From an uncultured Clostridia bacterium (lineage in GTDB: Bacteria > Bacillota > Clostridia > Christensenellales > Aristaeellaceae), in the NCBI GenBank assembly GCA_934631055.1, contig CAKTXP010000011.1:1-30816 (forward strand): a stretch of 30,816 bases of DNA. The letters run 5' to 3'. The notes under the pieces are model-generated. The model was not told the origin of the DNA, did not search any database, and worked only from the letters and a program-made list of their open reading frames with translations. Shown here one piece after another: positions 17,380 through 24,911 of the stretch. A program made the translations under genes and the position numbers. How positions within the stretch are numbered: position 1 is the stretch's first letter; the number at the start of each line of letters is the position of its first letter.

Positions 17380-17513
17380 TAAACTCCGCCTAAACGGAAG
17401 CAAAAGAAAAACTTTCTATCTGATTTGAAAAATGTTTTTCATGTTTTGCATAGAGCATAACGCCGCGCATGGATGTCATAGAGTATCTTTGAGAGAAGCG
17501 AGGGGTGAGGGAT

Positions 17514-18365
17514 ATGCGGCTGGGCGTTGTGCTGACGGGGTTGGGCGCGCATGCGGCGGCGAGCGCGGGCGCACTGGAATGGATGCTCGACGCGGGCGTT
17601 CGACCGTATGCGCTCTGCGGCATGCAGTCGTCGGCGTGGGCGTCCGCCCTGTATCTGGCGGGATACGACGCGAAGGGGATTAAAGCCGCCGTCATGCAGG
17701 CGGCGCGGCTGGGCAGACGGCTTCTGCCCGCTCAGCGCTCGGCGAGAGCGCTTCTAGCGGGAAAGACAGATGCGCTCAGCACGGGGCGGCGGCTGGAAAA
17801 ACTGCTTCTGGCGCAGCTGGGCGAACGGGTCATGACATGCAGCCAGCAGCAAGGCGTCTTTCTGGGCAGGACAGCCCGAAGCGGGCATATCGTCGTCTTC
17901 AGCACGCGAGCCTGTCCGCAGGATACGGATGCGATCGTTACGTTTCAGGCGTCGCTCTCCTTTGCCGCCCGCGCCGCGATGGCAAGACCGCCGTTCCTCT
18001 CAGCCGTAGAATGGATGGGCGCGCCGCTCCTGCCGGTGGATGACGTGGAGCTTGCCTGCCGGATGCTGCTGAAAATGGGCGCGCAGCGTGTGTTGGTCAT
18101 CGCGCCGCAGACGTCCATCCGCCATCAACCGGATGCGCTCGAACAGGCGGCGGGGATGTCGGGCGGCTTGTGCGGACATATGCTGAGCGAAAACGCGGGC
18201 ATCCTGCGCATTGCGCTGGACGACCGGTTCGGCGCGCTTTCGCTTGAGCATATTGTTGAGTGTGCGCAGGCAGGAAAAAGCGCCGCTGCCCAAGATATGG
18301 AAGCGGCGCTTGAACGGCTGGGCATGCCTCTATGCAGAATCCTGCCGTTCAGAAAAATGATGTGA
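17514..18365 (+). CDS. Patatin-like protein lacking the catalytic motifs (putative pseudo-enzyme), 283 aa
   Basis: The fold can be recognised from the N-terminal strand and loop LGVVLTGLGAHAAASAGALEWML, the elbow region CGMQSSAWASALYLAGY and a later FLSAVEWMGAPLLPVDD followed by MLLKMGAQRVLVI. These match the order of patatin-like phospholipases. However, the nucleophile elbow G-x-S-x-G is G36-M-Q-S-S, with Gln at the serine position, and the DG[GA] aspartate motif is replaced by PVDD. It is therefore probably not an active lipase; it could bind a ligand or partner instead. No signal peptide or membrane helix is seen. ATG at 17514 has AGGGG eight bases upstream; a GTG at 17505 is possible. 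It diverges from the CotH operon and ends two bases from the convergent caspase-like gene. Family assignment is moderate. Confidence 0.6.
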   Translation: MRLGVVLTGLGAHAAASAGALEWMLDAGVRPYALCGMQSSAWASALYLAGYDAKGIKAAVMQAARLGRRLLPAQRSARALLAGKTDALSTGRRLEKLLLAQLGERVMTCSQQQGVFLGRTARSGHIVVFSTRACPQDTDAIVTFQASLSFAARAAMARPPFLSAVEWMGAPLLPVDDVELACRMLLKMGAQRVLVIAPQTSIRHQPDALEQAAGMSGGLCGHMLSENAGILRIALDDRFGALSLEHIVECAQAGKSAAAQDMEAALERLGMPLCRILPFRKMM

Positions 18366-18367
18366 TT

Positions 18368-19843
18368 TTACAGCACGGCAACGTCCGCAGTCGCTTTCTG
18401 CCGTTCGCCGTTGATGAGCGTTTCCAGCGCAAGCGTATAGCGTCCTGCCGGAACATATGCGCCGTCGTCGCCGCGCCCATCCCAATACAGCCGAGTGATG
18501 TTTCCGGGTGTCGGACGCGTCATCTGGGAAGACGCCAGGCGGCGCACCAGCTCGCCTTCGACGTTGAAGATGGAGACCGTCATCTCGGCGGGAACGTTGA
18601 TATAGGCTTCGATAGGCAGTTCCGCCAGCTGAGAAGCGTCGAATGTGTCGCTTGAAGGATGCAGCGTGACCTGCGGCTCGACCCATTCCGGATGGACGGC
18701 GACCAGCCGCTCGGAACAGAGGATGAGTTCATCGCCCGTGACGGCAAAGACCTGCAGCATGACGTAGCCGCTGTCGCTGCTGACAACGCCGTCCAGCGTC
18801 AGCTCGCGCGTTTTGCGCCCCGGCTGGAGCAGCCCGTCTCCGTTGTCGCCCTCGTCCAGAAAGGTCGTTGCGCCGGACCAATTCCATGAACCGTCCGCAA
18901 AGCTGACCACGCGGTACTGCACGGCGGTCGGCTGCGTGACCGTATAGGAAAAATCCAGCGTTGGGTCGCCCGCGGAGAGCAGGCGGTCGCCATAGGTGAA
19001 GCCGGAAAGCGCGCGGGAGAGCATGTCGCCCGTTGCAACGGGAAGCGTCAGGCTGTTGCCGCGGGAGGAGAGCAGCTGTACGGAAGAAGAGGGGACGGCG
19101 GCGCTCAGATAGCGTTGAAGCTCTTCGAGGGTGACTTCGCCGTTGTTGTTGACGTCCGCCTCTGGCACGCCGTAAAGCCCCAGACCGCTGGAAAGCGCGC
19201 TGGCAAAATAGGAGACCGCGCCGGTTGACAGCCCCTTGCTGTCATAATACCAGCTGGATTCAAATCCGCTGGCTGAGGTCAGCACATGGATGCTCGAATC
19301 CGCGAGGAAAGGCGTCGAAACGGAGGCGCTGTCGCTTCGCGCGCCCGGAAACAGATTTCGGCTGAAAACGCCGCGCCCGATGAGCGCGCCTGAGTAGCAG
19401 GCGTCGATGATGAGCAGCTTTTCGCCCTGAATGGCGGAGAGCATGGTTTGCAGATCCTTTGCGCCCAGCGGCGCTTCCGTCTGCCCGTCGCCGAGCAGGA
19501 GATAGACCTGCCCGTCGTCCGAGGAGGAAAGCACGCCGTGCGTACAGAGATAGAGGATGGAAAGGTCGTCCTCCGCCGCGTCCGCGAAAGCGTCGTTTAC
19601 CGCATCGGTCAGCGCGCTGAGGCTGCCGATGGTTCCGTCCTCGATGGAAAGATTGCCGACGTTCATGCCTGCGCCGACCAGCGAAGAACCGATGATATGC
19701 AAATTGCCGGAAACGGCGTTTCCCAGAGCAGGCATGGAAAGAAAATCGTGGCAGGCGACCAGCAGCGCGCGGGATTGACCCAGCGCCCAGGCGGGCAGGG
19801 CTGTAAGCAGCAGGGCAAAAAGCAATCCGAAGAATCTGCGCAT
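18368..19843 (-). CDS. Secreted caspase-like cysteine peptidase with EF-hand-like loop and FlgD-type Ig domain, 491 aa
   Basis: A signal peptide (cleavage near AWA, residue 20) leads into a caspase-fold domain (about 22-225). It has the catalytic pair H102 in LCTHG and C149 in DACYSG, each at the end of a hydrophobic strand as in C14-type peptidases. An EF-hand-like loop begins at D230 (DVNNNGEVTLEEL). A beta-rich stretch follows, and the last 80 residues form a FlgD-like Ig module (LYWDGRGDDGAYVPAGRYTL), common in extracellular proteins. The predicted activity is calcium-influenced proteolysis outside the membrane, target unknown. AAAGGAGG lies nine bases before the ATG. It is divergent from the metallo-beta-lactamase-fold gene and convergent with the patatin-like gene. 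Confidence 0.82.
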   Translation of the reverse strand: MRRFFGLLFALLLTALPAWALGQSRALLVACHDFLSMPALGNAVSGNLHIIGSSLVGAGMNVGNLSIEDGTIGSLSALTDAVNDAFADAAEDDLSILYLCTHGVLSSSDDGQVYLLLGDGQTEAPLGAKDLQTMLSAIQGEKLLIIDACYSGALIGRGVFSRNLFPGARSDSASVSTPFLADSSIHVLTSASGFESSWYYDSKGLSTGAVSYFASALSSGLGLYGVPEADVNNNGEVTLEELQRYLSAAVPSSSVQLLSSRGNSLTLPVATGDMLSRALSGFTYGDRLLSAGDPTLDFSYTVTQPTAVQYRVVSFADGSWNWSGATTFLDEGDNGDGLLQPGRKTRELTLDGVVSSDSGYVMLQVFAVTGDELILCSERLVAVHPEWVEPQVTLHPSSDTFDASQLAELPIEAYINVPAEMTVSIFNVEGELVRRLASSQMTRPTPGNITRLYWDGRGDDGAYVPAGRYTLALETLINGERQKATADVAVL

Positions 19844-20045
19844 GAGTGTCGCCCTCCTTTCTGATGTGTTTCATCTTGAAAAGCGCTTTTGAATTTCGTC
19901 CTCTACTTGTATAGACGTTAAAAGCGGCGGATAATTTCACTTTTTTAAAAAATTTTCAAAAACTTTTTTAAAACGCGTCATTTCTGCCGGAAATCGGCGC
20001 TGCATGGCTCATTGTATCGGATTTATGAGCGGTTAGCAAGATGAA

Positions 20046-20095
20046 TGTGACGAATTTCCATAAAATTCCGCTGATTTGTCACAATTTCGTCACAA
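20046..20095 (+). promoter_or_regulatory. Candidate operator: inverted and direct GTCACAA repeats
   Basis: TGTGACGAA (20046-20054) is the inverse of TTCGTCACA (20086-20094). GTCACAA also repeats directly at 20078-20084 and 20089-20095, exactly 11 bases apart. Direct repeats one helical turn apart are typical of OmpR/PhoB-family regulators. Which protein binds is unknown. Confidence 0.4.
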
Positions 20096-20132
20096 AGTAT
20101 CGGAGATATGCCCATAAAAATCGGTGAAGCGG

Positions 20133-20161
20133 TTGTCAATCCATGCGCTAAGTGTTAAGCT
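20133..20161 (+). promoter_or_regulatory. Candidate promoter of the MBL-fold gene
   Basis: TTGTCA, 17 bases, TAAGCT. The -35 is good and the -10 weak, lying about 40 bases downstream of the GTCACAA repeats. That arrangement would suit an activated promoter. Confidence 0.4.
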
Positions 20162-20190
20162 GAGGATATCACAGGAGAGGAATCAAAAAA

Positions 20191-21300
20191 ATGAAGAAAA
20201 AGCGAAGGAAAAAGAAGAGCGGCTTGAACCGCGTACTGGGTCTGCTGCTCGCGCTGGTGCTGCTTGCGGCGGGCGCGTTCCTGGCATACTGGTTCATTGA
20301 CGTTCCCAGCGGCGGCATATCCATCAGCATTCCCGGAATCGGCGGCGCGTCGGAAAGAGATTTTGCCGTGTATTTTGTCGATGTCGGGCAGGGGGATGCG
20401 GCGGTCGTCGTCTGCGACGGAAAAACGCTGGTCATCGACGGGGGAACGGATGAAGGCGGCGACGCGCTCTGCACCTATCTGCGCAATACGCTGCAACCGG
20501 CGCAGATCGACTACATGATTGCGACGCATCCGCATGCCGACCACATCGGCGGGCTTCCCGACGTTTTGAAAGCGTACACGGTCAAAAAACTGTATTCGCC
20601 CGTTGACGTGTACGACAGCCGCACATTTGAACGGATGGCGCAGTACGCCGCCGATCAGGGATTGAGCATCACGGTCGCGCAGGCGGGGCAGAGCTTTTCG
20701 CTCGGCAGGGCAAAGGTCGAGTTCCTTGCGCCGCTGGGCATCTATGACGATATCAACGATATTTCGCTGGTCGCCAAGGTGACGTTCGGCGAAACGACGT
20801 TCCTGTTTACCGGCGACGCGGAACGCCCGTCCGAACAGGATATGGCGGACAGCGATGAGGATCTGTCCGCAACGGTACTCAAGGTCGGGCATCACGGCAG
20901 CAATACGTCAAGCTCGTATGTCTTTTTGAGAAATGTCATGCCGCAGTACGCCGTCATCAGCTGCGGCGCGGGCAACAGCTATGGTCATCCGCACGAGGAA
21001 GTCCTCAGCCGCCTGCGCGATATCAACGCAACGGTCTACCGGACGGATTTGAATGGAACGGTCGTCTGCCGCTCGGATGGGAAAAACGTCAGCTTTACCG
21101 TCGAAAAGGGCAGTAAGCCGGTCGAAACGCCGCGTCCGGAATTGAAGGACGGCTATATCGGCAACATGAAGAGCAAGAAATTCCATACGCCGGACTGCAC
21201 GTCCGTTCAGGATATGGATGCGAAGAACCGCATCGTGTTCGCAACCCGCGCGGAAGCGATACGGCAGGGCTATACGCCTTGCGGGAACTGCAAACCGTAA
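20191..21300 (+). CDS. Membrane-anchored ComEC-like metallo-beta-lactamase-fold protein with Ada-type zinc tail, 369 aa
   Basis: A lysine/arginine-rich start and one membrane helix (about residues 15-35) place the rest outside the membrane. The MBL-fold domain resembles the ComEC/Rec2 hydrolase domain. It has FVDVGQGDA, VIDGG, the metal motif H113-P-H115-A-D117-H118, FTGDA and G-H234-H-G-S. The last 45 residues match an Ada-type metal-binding module (FHTPDC...NRIVFATRAEAIRQGYTPCGNC) with three cysteines and a histidine that could bind zinc. In ComEC this domain is linked to degrading one DNA strand during uptake; a free-standing anchored copy may act on extracellular nucleic acid (inference). 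AGGAGAGG lies ten bases before the ATG. Strong terminator follows. Confidence 0.87.
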   Translation: MKKKRRKKKSGLNRVLGLLLALVLLAAGAFLAYWFIDVPSGGISISIPGIGGASERDFAVYFVDVGQGDAAVVVCDGKTLVIDGGTDEGGDALCTYLRNTLQPAQIDYMIATHPHADHIGGLPDVLKAYTVKKLYSPVDVYDSRTFERMAQYAADQGLSITVAQAGQSFSLGRAKVEFLAPLGIYDDINDISLVAKVTFGETTFLFTGDAERPSEQDMADSDEDLSATVLKVGHHGSNTSSSYVFLRNVMPQYAVISCGAGNSYGHPHEEVLSRLRDINATVYRTDLNGTVVCRSDGKNVSFTVEKGSKPVETPRPELKDGYIGNMKSKKFHTPDCTSVQDMDAKNRIVFATRAEAIRQGYTPCGNCKP

Positions 21301-21428
21301 ATCACGCAATTGACGGGGCGTCGGTCATGCTCAGTTGAAGAATATCGTTTCGTAAAGGTTTTGTGATTGAAACGAGGCTGCATGAAAAGCGGGATTTCAA
21401 GTATCAATCCGATTGACCGATTCGTGAA

Positions 21429-21463
21429 AGCTGTCCCTCCGTAGCAGGAGGGATGGCTTTTTT
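21429..21463 (+). terminator. Intrinsic terminator after the MBL-fold gene
   Basis: AGCTGTCCCTCC pairs with GGAGGGATGGCT (two G-U pairs) around GTAGCA and is followed by a T run. It lies 130 bases after the stop codon, back to back with the groEL terminator. Confidence 0.75.
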
Positions 21464-21494
21464 ACATAGTTATATTATATAAAGAGATTGACGC

Positions 21495-21527
21495 AAAAAA
21501 GGGGGAACGCCCTTTCGGACGTTCCCC
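21495..21527 (-). terminator. groL: Intrinsic terminator after groEL
   Basis: On the minus strand GGGGAACGTCC pairs with GGGCGTTCCCC (one G-U) around GAAA and is followed by C and TTTTTT. It closes the groES-groEL operon. Confidence 0.88.
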
Positions 21528-21550
21528 TGAAAACCTGTGGTTTTATCGGC

Positions 21551-23182
21551 TTAATACATGCCGCCCATGCCCGCGTCAGCCGCCGGAGCAGGAGCCGGAT
21601 TCTTCTCCGGAATATCCGCGACAAGGGACTCGGTGGTCAGCACGGTCGCCGCGACGGAAGCCGCGTTCTGAAGCGCGCTGCGGGTGACCTTGGTCGGGTC
21701 GATGATGCCCGCATCCACCATGTCAACATACTTGTCGTTCAGCGCGTCATAGCCATAGCCCGGCTTCTTGGTGCGCTTGATCTTCTCGACGATGACGGAG
21801 CCTTCCATGCCCGCGTTCGCCGCGATCTGGCGAACCGGCTCTTCCAGCGCGCGCAGGACGATCTGCACGCCGGTCTTTGCGTCGCCAGTGTACTTCGGCA
21901 GGATCGCCTGCACGTCCGGCAGAACGCTCAGCAGCGCGGTTCCGCCGCCCGGAACGATGCCTTCCTCAACGGCGGCACGGGTCGCGGACAGCGCGTCCTC
22001 GATGCGCATCTTGCGCTCCTTCATCTCGATCTCGGTCGCAGCGCCGACCTGAATGACGGCTACGCCGCCAGCCAGCTTGGCAAGGCGCTCCTGGAGCTTC
22101 TCGCGGTCATAATCGGAGGTCGTTTCGCCAATCTGCGAACGGATAGAAGCGACGCGCGCCGCGATATCCTGCGGATTGCCCGCGCCCTCGACGATGGTCG
22201 TATTGTCCTTATCGACCTTGACCTGACGCGCGGAACCGAGCATGTCGATGGTCGCGCTCTTCAGCTCATAGCCCAGCTCCTCGGAGATGACCTGACCGCC
22301 GGTCAGAATCGCGATATCCTGGAGCATCGCCTTGCGGCGGTCGCCGAAGCCCGGCGCCTTGACGCCCACGCAGGTGAACGTGCCGCGCAGCTTGTTGACG
22401 ACCAGCGTCGCCATCGCTTCGCCCTCGATGTCCTCCGCGATGATCAGCATCTTACGACCAGCCTGCACGACCTGCTCAAGCAGCGGCAGGATCTCCTGGA
22501 TGTTGCTGATCTTCTTGTCGGTGATGAGGATGTACGGGTTATCCAGAACGGCTTCCATCTTGTCGGTGTCGGTCGCCATGTAAGCGGAAACATAGCCGCG
22601 GTCGAACTGCATGCCTTCCACCAGAGACAGGTTGGTCTGCATGGTCTTGCTCTCTTCAACGGTGATGACGCCGTCCTTGCCGACCTTCTCCATCGCCTCG
22701 GAGATCAGCTTGCCGATGGTCGGATCGGCAGCGGAGTTCGCCGCAACGTTCTCGATAGACTGCTTGCCGCTGACCGGAACGCTCAGGTTCTTCAGTCCTT
22801 CGACGGCAGCAGAGGTAGCCGCCTCAATGCCGCTGCGCAGAACCATCGGGTTCGCGCCCGCCGCCAGGTTCTTCAGACCTTCGCGGATGATTGCCTGAGC
22901 CAGCAGGGTAGCGGTGGTGGTGCCGTCGCCCGCGACGTCGTTGGTCTTGGTGGCGACTTCCTTGACGAGCTGAGCGCCCATGTTCTCAAACGGGTTTTCC
23001 AGCTCGATCTCCTTGGCGATGGTCACGCCATCGTTGGTGATCAGCGGAGCGCCGTACTTCTTGTCGAGAACGACGTTACGACCCTTCGGCCCAAGGGTGA
23101 TCTTGACGGTATCTGCCAGAGCGTTGATGCCCTTCTCCAGGGAACGGCGAGCTTCTTCGCCGAAAATAATCTGCTTAGCCAT
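21551..23182 (-). CDS. groL: Chaperonin GroEL, 543 aa
   Basis: The 60-kDa subunit of the double-ring cytoplasmic chaperonin that folds proteins with GroES in an ATP-driven cycle. The full length and all landmarks are present. These include the start MAKQIIFGEEARR, the ATP-binding VKITLGPKGRNVVL and GDGTTTATLLA, the apical-domain region ending at VKAPGFGDRRK, the equatorial GIVPGGGTALL, and the glycine/methionine tail GMGGMY. ATG at 23182 follows AAAGGAGGT. It is the second gene of the groE operon, 114 bases after groES, a spacer that contains a structured palindromic element. Expression should be heat-inducible through the CIRCE site upstream of groES. Confidence 0.98.
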   Translation of the reverse strand: MAKQIIFGEEARRSLEKGINALADTVKITLGPKGRNVVLDKKYGAPLITNDGVTIAKEIELENPFENMGAQLVKEVATKTNDVAGDGTTTATLLAQAIIREGLKNLAAGANPMVLRSGIEAATSAAVEGLKNLSVPVSGKQSIENVAANSAADPTIGKLISEAMEKVGKDGVITVEESKTMQTNLSLVEGMQFDRGYVSAYMATDTDKMEAVLDNPYILITDKKISNIQEILPLLEQVVQAGRKMLIIAEDIEGEAMATLVVNKLRGTFTCVGVKAPGFGDRRKAMLQDIAILTGGQVISEELGYELKSATIDMLGSARQVKVDKDNTTIVEGAGNPQDIAARVASIRSQIGETTSDYDREKLQERLAKLAGGVAVIQVGAATEIEMKERKMRIEDALSATRAAVEEGIVPGGGTALLSVLPDVQAILPKYTGDAKTGVQIVLRALEEPVRQIAANAGMEGSVIVEKIKRTKKPGYGYDALNDKYVDMVDAGIIDPTKVTRSALQNAASVAATVLTTESLVADIPEKNPAPAPAADAGMGGMY

Positions 23183-23210
23183 AATAATGACCTCCTTTAT
23201 TTACAAAAAG

Positions 23211-23270
23211 GGGAAACGCTTGAGACTCTGTCTCAAACTCCGACAGGAACATGAAGTTCCTGCGCTTCCC
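23211..23270 (+). repeat. Structured palindromic element, copy C, inside the groES-groEL spacer
   Basis: Two perfect hairpins, TTGAGAC/GTCTCAA with a TCT loop (23220-23236) and CAGGAAC/GTTCCTG with an ATGAA loop (23244-23262), are closed by an outer GGGAA/TTCCC stem (23211-23215 and 23266-23270). The architecture is that of copies A and B near 12.5 kb. It is transcribed within the groE messenger and lies between groES and the groEL ribosome binding site. Confidence 0.65.
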
Positions 23271-23296
23271 GAATCAAGCTTGACTCAACTGAGCAA

Positions 23297-23581
23297 TTAC
23301 TCGACGATAGCGAGAATATCGCTCTGGCGGACGATCTTGTATTCCTCGCCGTCGATCTTAATCTCCGTGCCGGCGTACTTGGAATAGACGACCTTCTGAC
23401 CTTCCTTCACCTGCATGGTGACTTCCTTGCCATCCACGACGCCGCCCGGGCCGACAGCCACAATGTAAGCATACTGCGGCTTCTCCTGCGCGGCAGACGT
23501 CAGGATGATGCCGCTCTTGGTGGTTTCTTCAATTTCCGCGTCCTTAAGGACAACGCGGTCAAAAAGGGGTTTCAAGCTCAT
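23297..23581 (-). CDS. groS: Co-chaperonin GroES, 94 aa
   Basis: The heptameric lid of the GroEL chamber. The sequence is a complete Cpn10 domain. It starts with LKPLFDRVVLKDAE, carries the mobile loop near EETTKSGIILTSAAQEKP, then VVAVGPG-type core (IVAVGPGGVVDGK), VKEGQKVVYSKYAGTEIK and the C-terminal SDILAIVE. ATG at 23581 has GGAGGT eight bases upstream. It is the first gene of the operon, directly downstream of a sigma-A promoter and a perfect CIRCE operator, so HrcA repression with heat induction is expected. No hrcA gene lies in the window. Confidence 0.98.
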   Translation of the reverse strand: MSLKPLFDRVVLKDAEIEETTKSGIILTSAAQEKPQYAYIVAVGPGGVVDGKEVTMQVKEGQKVVYSKYAGTEIKIDGEEYKIVRQSDILAIVE

Positions 23582-23619
23582 TTTGATAGACCTCCTTCAA
23601 TTTGTGAAAAACGGGTTTG

Positions 23620-23646
23620 TTAGCACTCTTTATGGATGAGTGCTAA
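23620..23646 (-). promoter_or_regulatory. CIRCE operator (HrcA-binding site)
   Basis: TTAGCACTC, nine bases, GAGTGCTAA: a perfect match to the CIRCE consensus. It lies about 39 bases upstream of groES, just after the predicted transcription start. Confidence 0.97.
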
Positions 23647-23656
23647 AGCAAGATAT

Positions 23657-23685
23657 AATATACGCGAGTTGGGCAAAACAGGCAA
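23657..23685 (-). promoter_or_regulatory. Sigma-A promoter of groES-groEL
   Basis: On the minus strand TTGCCT (23680-23685), 17 bases, TATATT (23657-23662). The start would be near 23650, placing the CIRCE element at the very 5' end of the transcript. Confidence 0.75.
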
Positions 23686-23826
23686 GAATGGATGAACCTT
23701 AAATTAGACTGAAATCTGCGATTTTATCCGTTTTATGGAAAATAAATCTTTAATACAATGCAGAACTCGAAATTTCTTCGATTTTTGATGAAAATGGCAC
23801 TTTGCCTGTCTGAAACCCGCTATTTA

Positions 23827-23835
23827 TGGTACAAT
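23827..23835 (+). promoter_or_regulatory. Extended -10 promoter of mutY
   Basis: TGGTACAAT (TG-G-TACAAT), about 20 bases before the mutY start, implying a very short leader. No strong -35 is seen. Confidence 0.5.
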
Positions 23836-23855
23836 GAGCCCCTATGGAGGGCAAA

Positions 23856-24911
23856 ATGGACGAGTTAAACTTTACGCGGTCAGTCTTAAATTGGTATGAT
23901 TCGGGGCATCGCGACCTGCCTTGGCGCAGGACGAAGGACGCTTATTCGATCTGGATATCGGAAATTATGCTCCAGCAGACGCGCGCGGAAACGGTCATTC
24001 CTTATTATGAACGTTTCCTTGCGCATTATCCCCATGTACGCGCGCTGGCGGACGCGCCGCAGGAAGAATTGCTCAAGCTCTGGGAGGGGCTGGGGTATTA
24101 CAGCCGCGCGCGGTCGCTGCAAAAGGCGGCGCAGGTCATCGTTGACGAATATGGCGGAGAGCTGCCTGCCGATGTGGAAAAACTGCGCGCGCTTCCCGGT
24201 ATCGGGGATTATACGAGCGGAGCGATTGCGGCAATCGCCTTCGGCATTCCTGTTCCCGCGGTGGATGGCAATGTCGAGCGCGTGATCTGCCGGTATTTTG
24301 CCATTCGGGATGAAATGGGGACGCCTGCCGCCCGCAAGCGCATACAGCAGCAGACACAGGCGCTCGTTCCGCCGGATCGTCCCGGCGCGTTTGCCAACGC
24401 GATGATGGAGATGGGCGCGACGATGTGTACGCCGAAAAGCCCTGCCTGTCTGCTCTGTCCGGTGCGGACGGGCTGCAAAGGCTATGCGCAGGGCATTGCG
24501 GCGGAACTGCCGGTCAAGCCCAAGAAAAAGGCGCAGCGCGTCGAAACGCACTGCGTCATGCTGGTATTCTGTGAAAACAAAGTGCTGACCGTCGTCCGGA
24601 GGGAAAAGCTGCTTGGCGGTCTGTCCGTCTTTCCGGATGTTGTGGGCGAGCAGACGCCCGCTCAGATGTGCGCGGCGCTGGCGGAAATGGGCATATCCGC
24701 CGCGTATGATGAGCGGATGGGGCATGCCCGCCATGTGTTCACTCACCTTATTTGGGAGATGGAGATACACGCCTTTGCCGCGCAGACCCGCGTGAGCGTT
24801 GCGGACGGACGCTGGGTGGACGCCAGAGAGCTTGCTGCCCTGCCCATGCCGACCGCCGTCAAAGCGGCGAGATGCTGGGCGGAGAAGAAGCTCACTTCTT
24901 CCAGCGTTTGA
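23856..24911 (+). CDS. mutY: A/G-specific adenine glycosylase MutY, 351 aa
   Basis: A base-excision repair enzyme that removes adenine mispaired with 8-oxoguanine. The HhH-GPD domain has the catalytic glutamate in SEIMLQQT, the hairpin LPGIGDYTSGAI and the catalytic aspartate in VDGNVERV. The iron-sulfur loop is C-x6-C-x2-C-x5-C (CTPKSPACLLCPVRTGC). The C-terminal third is the Nudix-like domain that reads 8-oxoG (HCVMLVFCENKVLTVVRREKLLGG to the end). ATG at 23856 is preferred because GGAGG sits five bases upstream; an in-frame ATG at 23844 overlaps that site. Its 3' end overlaps the convergent zinc-ribbon gene by 20 bases. Confidence 0.95.
   Translation: MDELNFTRSVLNWYDSGHRDLPWRRTKDAYSIWISEIMLQQTRAETVIPYYERFLAHYPHVRALADAPQEELLKLWEGLGYYSRARSLQKAAQVIVDEYGGELPADVEKLRALPGIGDYTSGAIAAIAFGIPVPAVDGNVERVICRYFAIRDEMGTPAARKRIQQQTQALVPPDRPGAFANAMMEMGATMCTPKSPACLLCPVRTGCKGYAQGIAAELPVKPKKKAQRVETHCVMLVFCENKVLTVVRREKLLGGLSVFPDVVGEQTPAQMCAALAEMGISAAYDERMGHARHVFTHLIWEMEIHAFAAQTRVSVADGRWVDARELAALPMPTAVKAARCWAEKKLTSSSV

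Larger units (their letters stand above)
19844..20190. other. Divergent intergenic region between the caspase-like and MBL-fold genes
   Basis: It holds an AT-rich block near 19940-19975, with a possible minus-strand promoter TTGAAA-17-AATTAT there. A GTCACAA repeat cluster lies at 20046-20095, and a plus-strand promoter candidate at 20133-20161. No gene or known riboswitch was recognised. Confidence 0.55.

Noticed and set aside
14893..17382. 829-codon frame opposite the CotH gene
   Set aside because: No start signal or domain; the CotH frame has clear lamin-tail and kinase motifs.
20101..21300. Full ComEC competence channel
   Set aside because: Only the hydrolase-like domain with one anchor helix is present; the multi-helix competence domain is absent.
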